From: Dictyobacter arantiisoli
Lineage (GTDB): Bacteria > Chloroflexota > Ktedonobacteria > Ktedonobacterales > Ktedonobacteraceae
DNA: 54,626 bases
Assembly: GCF_008326305.1 (NCBI RefSeq)
Contig: NZ_BIXY01000047.1
Location: 1-54,626 of the forward strand
Direction: 5' to 3'
Shown: positions 8,026-16,731 of the stretch, one piece after another
How positions within the stretch are numbered: position 1 is the first letter of the stretch
Layout of the letters: each line of letters begins with the position of its first letter
Notes under the pieces: model-generated
Told to the model about the DNA's origin: nothing
What the model saw: only the letters and a program-made list of their open reading frames with translations
The model's database searches: none
Program-made: the position numbers and the translations under genes

Positions 8026-9669
8026 ATGCCTATGAACCTCATCCAGAGAATGCTGGCGAATAAGTCTTCACGACATCCAGACCAACGCCCACCAACAGCC
8101 CTACAAACAAGAGAGAAAATCTGGTTCGATATGTATGTGACGAAAAATGGCGAGCAGATTAACAACACGATCTGTCGCGAAGGGATTACCTATTGCAAGG
8201 TTGATGCGGGAGAAACATATACTCTGGTAGCACTGGGCAGCAACATCCCATCTCATTTTCACACGAACTCCATGGGGCTTGAGTTTACCACAGAGATTAA
8301 AGTACGTATACAATGCATCGCCGATACACAGATCCTTATCGAAGAAGAGAGGACAATTACAGGCACAGAGGCAAACAATTACCGACAAGAGTTCGCATTG
8401 TCCATAGATGCCATGCTGCCCACCTGCGAACTGGTGCTACGCATGGACGTCGTAGTAGCGAAAGATGCTGTACGCACTATCGGCACAAAAAAGCTATTCA
8501 TCAAAGGGACATATGAAGTCATTCATCCCCAAATTTTGCACGAATGCCAGATAGCAACCAGGCTCCCTGATAATGTTTCCATACTCTCAATCCTCCCTCA
8601 CCCTGATCCCGCGTATCAATTTGGCTTTACCGTACAGGGATGGAATTCAGGTCAGAATTTGCCTACCTTACAATACCCAAACCGAAAGCCAGTAAGCATC
8701 CAGCAATATCGACAAGAAGGCACTGACTTTATGGACATCCGTGTAAATATACGTAATTTATCTCACTATCTAAAAAACTATGAGCATAAAAAACTGCCCA
8801 TATGGTTGACATGGTTAGAAAAGTCTTATCACGAAGAGTGCTATCTGATCATTGAAGATGAAAGTGCCCTGGAGATTCCATGGGAAATGCTAGAACTACA
8901 GGGCGACTATCGCTATCTGGGAGTGGAGTTCAAGGTAGCACGCTGGATCTCCAGGAGTGTTCAAGCCATACCAATGAATTTAGCGGTGAATACATCTACC
9001 CACCAGGGATCAGTCATCAGCTATCTAGATAGTATGTTAAAAGAAGAAGAGACAAAAGCAGAAAGAGCGATCCTTCAGCACTTCCTTCTGGAAGAATGCA
9101 GTGATCTCAACAGTCTGAACCAGCGCTTCAAGAAGGATGGCAATTTAACCAATATTGGACTCATCTATATCGGTTCTCACGGTGAGGCTGGCAACAAACT
9201 CCATATGGCTAGCCAACAAGTTTTCCCTGCTGGCCGTCTAAAGCTCATGGATGAACATGCTTATCCACGCCCTCTTGCCTTCTTCAATGCCTGTGAATCG
9301 GCACGCCTGGGACTCATCGGGACATTTGACAATAACAGTTTTGTAACGACCCTTCTTGAGCGCATTGTCCAGGGTTATATAGGCACATTAGCAGAGGTTG
9401 GCAGTAAGCGTGCGTCAGCCATCGCATACAGCTTGCTTTCCACGGCCCAGCGCAATCCTGATCTACCTATCGCAGCCATACTCCAGCAGATACGCAAAGA
9501 GGCGGCCCAACGCCTCAGACAAACCTATGAAAACCTATCAGATGATGATCCAAAAGAGAAAGCCGCCGAGCAAGCATTTATCTATACGTTCCTCTATGTA
9601 TATTATGGCAACCCTTTAGCAAGCTTGCGGTTAACGCCACGCGAGGAAACATCATGCAACAACAATTAG
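8026..9669 (+). CDS. CHAT-domain caspase-like protease
   Basis: This 547-residue protein has a C-terminal CHAT domain, a caspase/separase-clan cysteine peptidase. The predicted catalytic His is residue 385 in YIGSHGEAGN and the Cys is residue 423 in FFNACESARLG. Both follow hydrophobic strands as the fold requires. An earlier conserved segment, LEIPWEMLELQGDYRYLGVE, is also typical of CHAT proteins. The first 180 residues are beta-rich and match no family I can name. They may recruit the neighbouring proteins. CHAT peptidases act as effectors in several bacterial conflict systems, often downstream of NTPase sensors. Here the gene sits between the ChlD-like gene (2-base gap) and the methyltransferase fusion (16-base overlap), so it is an integral component. 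The substrate is unknown. Confidence 0.85.
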   Translation: MPMNLIQRMLANKSSRHPDQRPPTALQTREKIWFDMYVTKNGEQINNTICREGITYCKVDAGETYTLVALGSNIPSHFHTNSMGLEFTTEIKVRIQCIADTQILIEEERTITGTEANNYRQEFALSIDAMLPTCELVLRMDVVVAKDAVRTIGTKKLFIKGTYEVIHPQILHECQIATRLPDNVSILSILPHPDPAYQFGFTVQGWNSGQNLPTLQYPNRKPVSIQQYRQEGTDFMDIRVNIRNLSHYLKNYEHKKLPIWLTWLEKSYHEECYLIIEDESALEIPWEMLELQGDYRYLGVEFKVARWISRSVQAIPMNLAVNTSTHQGSVISYLDSMLKEEETKAERAILQHFLLEECSDLNSLNQRFKKDGNLTNIGLIYIGSHGEAGNKLHMASQQVFPAGRLKLMDEHAYPRPLAFFNACESARLGLIGTFDNNSFVTTLLERIVQGYIGTLAEVGSKRASAIAYSLLSTAQRNPDLPIAAILQQIRKEAAQRLRQTYENLSDDDPKEKAAEQAFIYTFLYVYYGNPLASLRLTPREETSCNNN

Positions 9670-12665
9670 GGCAGAGCACCCAACTTCCAGCCATCAAACT
9701 AAACTCCTTGATTAGCTATCCAACAAAGGCACAGGTTGGGAAAAAATATTTGCTGACTATCGATGTGCAGACAGATGAAACAGATGTAGCGTGGCCTTAT
9801 CCAGAAGAAGAATATGAGATTTCATTGCAACTCAATCTCCGCCCTTTCTTCAGCTATCAATCTCTGGTGGGCCATACGCCAGCTATTATTCTGCATCGCT
9901 TTGGCGGAACCTATGGACCGGCAGAGTTCATATTGACTGCGAACACAGAAGAAGTTCCCACTGGCACCATCAAAATAACCTTCAGGAATGCAGCTGGGCT
10001 GACAATAGCCTATTTTGAATTGCCATGCGAGATCCGACAAGAGGTTGAGGTAACATCTGAGCAGAAGCGAGTCGCAAGAGTTACCCCCTCCACAGAAAAC
10101 AGGCCAATCTCACCTGCCTCCCTGACAACAGTAATACCTCCATACATTGAGGAGGTTGAACAGCAGTTGCAGCAAGCCGGATGGACAATCATAGAATATG
10201 AGACCTTCAAATCAAGAGCATGGGGACGCAATACGCAAAGTGACCCGGACCCTCTATTCATATCCTTTGTCGCTGTAAAATCACTACCTTTATATCCACA
10301 TGATTATGTGCTCCTCATTAACGAAGAGATTGTGGGCTTTGTAAAAACGCAGCATCCTAATGAGCCCCTGAATAATGGAGCAAAAACGGTTCCCTCTTCA
10401 TCATTGGCAGAAACTTTAGGAGAAGAGTGCAAGTATGCCCTTGTTCCATTTGTCTATGATGCGACAGGCTCAAAGATACAAAGTACGAACAAGCTTGAAA
10501 TCAATCCGCAATGCCGGGAAATCGCTATGTTCCATCGTCCAGAAACCCTGCAAAGATGGATTGATGGTGTCCCAGATATGTTTGCGCTGAGCAATAGCCT
10601 CTTCCGCTCACGGATACAAAATCTGCCATCATTAAAGAAGGGCACGTTACGACCCTATCAATTTGAAGCCCTGCAAGCGCTAGAGCAATCATTAGCGCGG
10701 CAACATACACGTACACTCGTGCAAATGGATGCAGGTAGCGGTCAAACACATACACTTATCAGCAGTATCTATCGTCTCTTAAAATATGGGAACGCCAAAC
10801 ACATATTGTATATAGTAGATAGTCCATCAGCCGCAGGCTATGCAATGAGTGCATTTGAACAGAGTGTGGTTGAACAGGATGATCAGAATGATGAGCCTGA
10901 TAGTACAATTACATTCACTGATAGCTTTAATGTACATTATGTACAATCATTCAATCACAGGACAAATTTGAACCCAGATGCACATGTTTATGTTGCCATG
11001 TTAGAAGATATTTATCCCCTGCTTACCGACCATCTTAATGCTACGCCTTCCTATGATTGGAACGAAAATGATGGGCCATTGCCCGTCGCCTATAATAACA
11101 ACCTTCCGATTGAATACTTTGATGCTATATTTCTAGCTGAGAGCGAGTATGTCCAATATAACCGCTGGAAACTCCTCCTCAGCTATTTCGACGCCACGAT
11201 AATTGGTATGGCAGATCATGTTTCAGAAGAAACACTTGAATTTTTCCAGCACAATCTTGTTTACCCACGGCAGACAAAGGAAGAGGTGCGTCAGCACCTC
11301 TCAAGGACCATCAAAAGCATACGCAATCTCCTACGCAGGGATGCGGGCCTGGCAGGCGATACAGATCGGCTCTCACAGCTCACATGGCTGCTCTTCCTCA
11401 AAAACCTGGATGACTTCGAAATGACCCAGGAAGAGATGTATGGTCAGAACTACAAGCCCATCCTTGAAGCTCCCTACCGCTGGCGCGACTGGGCGGCATG
11501 CGAAAACCTATCTGATCGCCGCACAGGTGATGAACTGCTCACCTTCGTCAATGCCGATCTGACCCACTATCTCAAGTCGCTGAGTGGTGAGAACAATCGG
11601 GATATCCGCACGATTGTCAGTACGATCTTCCAGGGTACCTCCAATTGTCTGAAATCTGGCTATGTTTTGTGTGATGTCATCGACAATCTAAACACCATCA
11701 ACTTTAACTCATTCGATATCGTAGAAGCTATGTCGATCTTCTATGAGACTATGCTCAGAGAGATGCGCGACTCGGCTGGCGACTCCGGCGAGTTCTATAC
11801 GCCGCGTCCCGTGGTACACTTTATCGTTGACCGTCTCAATCCCCGGTTGGGCGAGCTCATTATGGACCCCGCTTGCGGTACTGCTGGCTTCCTGATCGAA
11901 GCCTATACCAGAATGAGCAAACAAGTTAGAACCGCAGAGCAACAGCAACTCCTCTTAGACTCGCTGATCGGGATCGAAAAGAAATCAACACCCTACCTGC
12001 TCGCCATCATGAATATGCTGCTACATGGCATCGAAAGCCCCAATGTCATAGAGCGCAACGCCCTCTCCGTCAACGTCAATCAAATTCCTGATGACGAACG
12101 GGTTGACATAGTAGCCACCAATCCCCCTTTTGGTGGTGAAGAAGAAGAAGGCATCCTCAACAATTTCCCGGCCGGGATGCGCACTCACGAAACGCCTCTC
12201 CTTTTTGTTCAATACATCATGGCTCTGCTCAAACGCCCAGGTGGCCGTGCTGGCATCGTGATGCCCAATGGCTTCCTCTTTCGCAATGGCATTGCCAACA
12301 GAGTCAAAGAACAACTACTTACGCAATTCAATCTACATACCATCATACGATTGCCACATGGGGTCTTCGCGCCTTACACCAGCATACCGACAAACATGCT
12401 ATTTTTTGATGCAGGCGATGATTTCTACCTGGCAAGAACAAGGACAACGACACAAGAAGTCTGGTACTACGAGATATCACCGCCAGAAGGGCGTAAGATT
12501 TATACAAAAACCAGGCCGATACAAGATGAGGATTTCCAGGCATGCAGCAAGTGGTGGGATGAGCGCGTCGAGAATGCACATGCCTGGAAGATATCTATCG
12601 ATGAGATTATAAAGAACAACTACAATTTAGATTTTAAGAATCCATATCCAAGAAGCGAAGTGTAG
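9654..12665 (+). CDS. Fusion: beta-rich domain, dead HsdR-like half, HsdM N6-adenine methyltransferase
   Basis: This 1003-residue protein has three parts. Residues 1-130 are beta-rich with no recognised family. Residues about 140-540 align in order with a type I HsdR, but key motifs are altered: the nuclease region has NEEIVGFVKTQ where an ExK motif is expected, Walker A reads GSGQTHT instead of GTGKT, the DECH box reads AESE, and the TATP motif reads MADH. From about 542 a full HsdM follows, with an N-terminal helical domain, DPACGTAGF (near 737, AdoMet binding) and NPPFGG (near 822, catalytic). The HsdM part looks intact and is closely related to the separate HsdM at 16732. I infer a DNA-binding, methylating or methylation-sensing subunit without motor or nuclease activity. 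A GAGGAAAC ribosome binding site precedes the ATG. Confidence 0.8.
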   Translation: MQQQLGQSTQLPAIKLNSLISYPTKAQVGKKYLLTIDVQTDETDVAWPYPEEEYEISLQLNLRPFFSYQSLVGHTPAIILHRFGGTYGPAEFILTANTEEVPTGTIKITFRNAAGLTIAYFELPCEIRQEVEVTSEQKRVARVTPSTENRPISPASLTTVIPPYIEEVEQQLQQAGWTIIEYETFKSRAWGRNTQSDPDPLFISFVAVKSLPLYPHDYVLLINEEIVGFVKTQHPNEPLNNGAKTVPSSSLAETLGEECKYALVPFVYDATGSKIQSTNKLEINPQCREIAMFHRPETLQRWIDGVPDMFALSNSLFRSRIQNLPSLKKGTLRPYQFEALQALEQSLARQHTRTLVQMDAGSGQTHTLISSIYRLLKYGNAKHILYIVDSPSAAGYAMSAFEQSVVEQDDQNDEPDSTITFTDSFNVHYVQSFNHRTNLNPDAHVYVAMLEDIYPLLTDHLNATPSYDWNENDGPLPVAYNNNLPIEYFDAIFLAESEYVQYNRWKLLLSYFDATIIGMADHVSEETLEFFQHNLVYPRQTKEEVRQHLSRTIKSIRNLLRRDAGLAGDTDRLSQLTWLLFLKNLDDFEMTQEEMYGQNYKPILEAPYRWRDWAACENLSDRRTGDELLTFVNADLTHYLKSLSGENNRDIRTIVSTIFQGTSNCLKSGYVLCDVIDNLNTINFNSFDIVEAMSIFYETMLREMRDSAGDSGEFYTPRPVVHFIVDRLNPRLGELIMDPACGTAGFLIEAYTRMSKQVRTAEQQQLLLDSLIGIEKKSTPYLLAIMNMLLHGIESPNVIERNALSVNVNQIPDDERVDIVATNPPFGGEEEEGILNNFPAGMRTHETPLLFVQYIMALLKRPGGRAGIVMPNGFLFRNGIANRVKEQLLTQFNLHTIIRLPHGVFAPYTSIPTNMLFFDAGDDFYLARTRTTTQEVWYYEISPPEGRKIYTKTRPIQDEDFQACSKWWDERVENAHAWKISIDEIIKNNYNLDFKNPYPRSEV

Positions 12666-13069
12666 GTGCGTGCCCGTCGGCATGGGGCCCACAAATGTGG
12701 TTGAGGTCCGTTACGGTCAATACCGCTCCAATCACGCGAAGCTTGATGGAGGGCCCTGAACCATGAAATGCTCCCAATTTCAGGTATTCTTCATATACTT
12801 ATATCCTTTTTAGCTACTGCAATCCATCTTTAGATCTACCCATTTTATATATACAGGATAGTTGTTATTACTTACCATAGATGATATAATAATATTCTGC
12901 AAGCTAAGCATCAATGACAGGAACAGAGGAACCATGAATGCAAGCATCGCTATTCAATATACCACACGTCAGCACGTGAGTTTCTTGCACAAAACAACCT
13001 ACCTAAGATGATTGCTAACTTTATCTACAATTTTTATGCATCATAACACACTATATCTATGGTTTTCGT
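12666..13069. other. 404-bp intergenic region with dyads and a possible 25-aa leader ORF
   Basis: The first 110 bases are GC-rich and contain paired segments, including CTCCAATCA with TTGATGGAG (8 bp with one bulge, about 12729-12755) and CCTGAA with TTCAGG. No T tract follows. A short frame at 12934-13011 starts with ATG after GAACAGAGGAACC and ends before the HsdR gene. It would encode 25 residues (MNASIAIQYTTRQHVSFLHK and 5 more) and could be a leader peptide, though nothing else supports it. The rest is AT-rich and probably contains the promoter of the restriction locus. No known RNA was recognised. Confidence 0.35.
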
Positions 13070-16000
13070 ATGGAAAGGAGTCCGCTTACGAACACACATA
13101 TCACGGTGGTAACGTCTGAGCCAGATGATGTTACACAGCGTTTGCAGAATGTAATTTGTCGCTGGCGCGTTCAACCTGAAGGATTTTCGCTTGATCAGCT
13201 TTATCAGGATTGTAGCGCGATGCTCGGATCAGATACCCACCTCCTTCCTCTGAGAATAATCACGGTTAAAGAACTCGATGCCACGAACCTTGCCCACGCT
13301 ATGAAACGCAGAAATATCTCCATTAGATTTCGCGTCGGCCCGATTGGACGCTTTGAGTCAGCCTTGATCCCCATGCTGAAGCCCGATGGTACCGGGAAGG
13401 GTTTTATCCTGGTCCTGGATGAGGATCTATCACCAGCCGATCAAGTGGCGCTCTTCGGTCACGCCGTCGCACATCTGATAAGAAATCATCGGGATCAAGC
13501 AACGGGGCAGAAGCTAACGCTCGATCCCAATAATGATGCAGTGCACATCGATAAGGTGGACGAGTTGCGCTACTTCGATCTCGCACATACTCATGATAGG
13601 ATCAATCGCAATGTGATCGAAACATGCCCCAGATTGCACCAGCTCTTTGAGACACCTGAAGAGGGTCCCATCGTTCAGGCACAGGTCAGGCAGAAACTTG
13701 ATGACCTGTTGCGCAAAAAGGGCTGGACAGGATTCTATGTGCGCCAGACACATCTCTATACCGATGGTCGTGTCCTGCCAGATCCAAATGGTCGCACACG
13801 CCGTGGCAAGCGGCAGAGTATCGACGCACTGCTGCGCATCGAACTATCCTTACCTACCGCTGCACTCCATGTGCAACGCTCAGACGAAACTGAAGCGACC
13901 GCGTTACGCCGTGTTCGTGAGGCGGGGCAGAAATTATCCGTGCCTTTCGGCTATATGGTCACTGAAAAACGCGAGATCCTTGAATACGACTGGACCACGG
14001 GCTCCGACGCGGACGTTACGCTACGGGCCGAGCTGCCTGATCGCTCGGAGCTAACAGAACGCTGGTTTAAGGCGCTGCAACTGACCGAGAAGAAGGAACG
14101 AGATGCCCTCACGCATACTTTCTATATGCAGGATAAGCAACCGCGCTATTATCAAGAGGCAGCCATCAATCGAGCGATCATTGCAACGATGCAGGCGCGG
14201 CGCGGCCTGCGTCCCAAACGTATCCTGCTCACGCTCGCCACCGGCACGGGCAAAACCCAGATCGCCTTCCAGATCCTCTGGAAATTGCGTCAGAGCCACA
14301 ATACGCGCCGCATCCTCTTCCTGGCAGACCGCAGCTATCTGCTCGATCAGGCCCAGTTCAATGCTTTTGGTCCCTTCACCGATGCTCTGGCTCGTGGCAC
14401 TGGCAAGATTGATATCGTGCATGATGTACTCTTCGCCTCCTACCAATGGCTTACCACGAACAACGCAGTGACCGGCCAGCCCAACTATCTCGACTATCCC
14501 TCCGATTACTTCGATATCATCGTGATTGATGAGTGTCATCGCGGGAGCGCGGATGAAGATTCCAACTGGCGTAAGGTGCTCTTACACTTTTCCGAGGCCA
14601 TCCAGATTGGTCTGACCGCGACGCCGTTAGCAACCAGGGATGTTCAGACCAACGCCTACTTTGGCGCATCTATCTATACCTATTCACTTAGTCAGGGCAT
14701 CAATGATGGCTATCTGGCCCCCTATCGCGTACACCGTATCCAGATTGGCAAACAGGTAGCAAAGCCAGCGCCAGAGCAGGATCAAAAGGATAATCCTTCC
14801 GCAACACAGGTAACACAGGCAACACAGGCAACACAGAATTTCATCGGGGTTGTGCCTGAAGCACCAGAGCAGGATGGTAAGCCGCAGGAGGAGGTCGCGC
14901 CGGAGATTGTGACTGAGACGGCCCAGGCGATGCGCGAATATACCACAGTAATCGCGGACCACCTCGCTAACTATCTGCGTCAGACCGATACACAGGCCAA
15001 GACGATTATCTTCTGTGTCGATAATAACCATGCCAACCAGATGCGGCTGGCGCTTGAAACTGCCTGCGCTGATTTCGCTCGCGCCGGGGATATTGTGCGC
15101 ATTGTCGATGATGATGGCAATGATGGCAAGCTGGATCTCAACAACTTCTGTATTCCCAAAGAGCGTCAGCCGGTCATCGTCACGACCTCACGCCTGCTCA
15201 GTACCGGCGTCGATGTGCCAACCTGCAAAAATATCGTGCTGGCACGCGGCGTCGGCTCGATCGTGGAGTTCAAACAGATTATCGGGCGTGGCACTCGCCT
15301 CTATACCACAGCGACGCCCGCCAAGAACTGGTTTACGATCCTCGACTATTCCGGGGCGATCAAACACTTCTTTGACCGTGACTTCGATGGTGATCCAGAA
15401 GCTATCCAAAATGAACAGCTCATCATCAAAACACCAACGAGCACAGCTGAAAACACAGAACAGGCCGAACCGGGAGAACAGCCAGGCACCGAGACAAAGA
15501 GAGAAGCAGACCCATCAGAAAGGGTAGCAGATACGGCTACAGACAGCCCGGCGACGCAGCAGGAGGAAGACAATCATAACACAGTTGTCACCCCAGGCGC
15601 TGAAAGTGATGCTGAAGAGCCTGCCAGCCATCCCGGCCAGAATAATACGCCAGAGCAGGAAGCTGGATCTCCCCAGGATAGTCAGCAGGAGAACAGTGGA
15701 GCGCCAGCTACGAACACGATTGATGAGCAGACAGAACAAACTGGCGTGGAGGGAACAGGGAAAGGCAATCCGGCAGAAGAAGGAGCGCGTGCTGATGATC
15801 TGGCGGCATCCATCCAGGCGAGCAGGAGCGAGGGGCAATCGGCTGTGTCAGAGCGAAAAAAGCCACGACAGGTGAAGGAGCAGCCTTCTGCTAAGTTTAC
15901 AGGACCGCAGGAAGCGACGGCAGAGCAGGCTGAGACATTAGCAAAGGCCGAAAAGCAGGGGCGGGCACACAGGCTTGGGAAGAAGAGCGATGGGACGGTC

Positions 16001-16555
16001 TATGAGATCGTAAATGATGTTATCTATGAGCTGGGACCAGATAATCATCTGCGCCTGGGAAGTATGCACGATTTCGCGCAGCAGGCGCTGCGGGGCTATA
16101 TCTCGACGCCCGAAGACTTTCGCCTGCTCTGGCTCACCAAAGAGGGGCAGAAAGAGATTAAGGAGCAGTTAGAAGGCGAGCTGGTGACGACCGATGCCCT
16201 GGCCGCCGCACTCAAGAAGGACGATGTGGATGTACTGGATCTGTTGCTCTATGTTGTCTTCGATATTGAGCCGCTGACACGAGTACAGCGCGTGGAGCGT
16301 TTGCGCCAGCGCCATCAGGACTTTTTCCAGCGTTTTGCCCAACCCCCTTTAGCAAGTCAGGTACTCAATGCCATTCTGGATAAATACATCCTTGGGGAAG
16401 CGCCCGATGTGAGTAAGCCCGCGCTGCTTAGCCTCCCACCGTTGACCAAACTGGGTATGCCCATGGACCTTTCCAGAGCATTCAGTACAGGACCAGAGAG
16501 AAAAAACGTCTCGGAGGTGCTACGCGAACTACGCAGCTTGCTCTATAGCGTTTAA
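13070..16555 (+). CDS. hsdR: Type I restriction enzyme HsdR-like subunit with degraded nuclease motif
   Basis: This 1161-residue protein has an intact SF2 motor: GTGKT near residue 389, DECHRGS near 486, GLTATPLATRD near 513 and IIGRGTRL near 736. This is the ATP-dependent translocase of type I enzymes. The preceding region corresponds to the PD-(D/E)xK nuclease. It keeps an Asp in IDALLRIE, but the usual ExK is ALHVQRSD, so cleavage may be lost. Near residue 131 the sequence FGHAVAHLIRNH resembles the HExxH helix of ImmA/IrrE-like metallopeptidases with Ala in place of Glu, also apparently inactive. About 180 acidic, Gln/Glu/Thr-rich residues (near 785-965) separate the motor from a C-terminal EcoEI-like helical region. 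The start is not supported by a strong ribosome binding site. Confidence 0.85.
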   Translation: MERSPLTNTHITVVTSEPDDVTQRLQNVICRWRVQPEGFSLDQLYQDCSAMLGSDTHLLPLRIITVKELDATNLAHAMKRRNISIRFRVGPIGRFESALIPMLKPDGTGKGFILVLDEDLSPADQVALFGHAVAHLIRNHRDQATGQKLTLDPNNDAVHIDKVDELRYFDLAHTHDRINRNVIETCPRLHQLFETPEEGPIVQAQVRQKLDDLLRKKGWTGFYVRQTHLYTDGRVLPDPNGRTRRGKRQSIDALLRIELSLPTAALHVQRSDETEATALRRVREAGQKLSVPFGYMVTEKREILEYDWTTGSDADVTLRAELPDRSELTERWFKALQLTEKKERDALTHTFYMQDKQPRYYQEAAINRAIIATMQARRGLRPKRILLTLATGTGKTQIAFQILWKLRQSHNTRRILFLADRSYLLDQAQFNAFGPFTDALARGTGKIDIVHDVLFASYQWLTTNNAVTGQPNYLDYPSDYFDIIVIDECHRGSADEDSNWRKVLLHFSEAIQIGLTATPLATRDVQTNAYFGASIYTYSLSQGINDGYLAPYRVHRIQIGKQVAKPAPEQDQKDNPSATQVTQATQATQNFIGVVPEAPEQDGKPQEEVAPEIVTETAQAMREYTTVIADHLANYLRQTDTQAKTIIFCVDNNHANQMRLALETACADFARAGDIVRIVDDDGNDGKLDLNNFCIPKERQPVIVTTSRLLSTGVDVPTCKNIVLARGVGSIVEFKQIIGRGTRLYTTATPAKNWFTILDYSGAIKHFFDRDFDGDPEAIQNEQLIIKTPTSTAENTEQAEPGEQPGTETKREADPSERVADTATDSPATQQEEDNHNTVVTPGAESDAEEPASHPGQNNTPEQEAGSPQDSQQENSGAPATNTIDEQTEQTGVEGTGKGNPAEEGARADDLAASIQASRSEGQSAVSERKKPRQVKEQPSAKFTGPQEATAEQAETLAKAEKQGRAHRLGKKSDGTVYEIVNDVIYELGPDNHLRLGSMHDFAQQALRGYISTPEDFRLLWLTKEGQKEIKEQLEGELVTTDALAAALKKDDVDVLDLLLYVVFDIEPLTRVQRVERLRQRHQDFFQRFAQPPLASQVLNAILDKYILGEAPDVSKPALLSLPPLTKLGMPMDLSRAFSTGPERKNVSEVLRELRSLLYSV

Positions 16556-16680
16556 GCACCTGGCAAGCTCGCCCGGCATAGCAGATAACTCCTATATTAT
16601 GGCTCATATGCTTGAACATTTATCCTGAGCGGATTAACATAGATAGAATGAAATATTCATAGATTACAGGTACGCTGTAG

Positions 16681-16701
16681 GGGGAGAGGTATACTCTCCC
16701 C
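16681..16701. promoter_or_regulatory. Palindrome upstream of hsdM
   Basis: GGGGAGAG and CTCTCCCC form a perfect 8-bp inverted repeat around GTATA, 30 bp before the hsdM start codon. No T tract follows directly, and its location in the leader favours an operator or a translation-controlling hairpin over a terminator for hsdR. This reading is inferred from position only. Confidence 0.4.
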
Positions 16702-16731
16702 GCTCGTAGGTAGGAAGAAGGAAATTGTAGC

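Noticed and set aside
14051-14539. 162-residue minus-strand frame within hsdR
   Set aside because: It is antisense to the conserved helicase motifs of hsdR and has no ribosome binding site or family.
14801-14840. Short tandem ACACAGGCA repeats
   Set aside because: They code in frame for an ATQATQ linker of HsdR. They are too short to be CRISPR or an iteron array.
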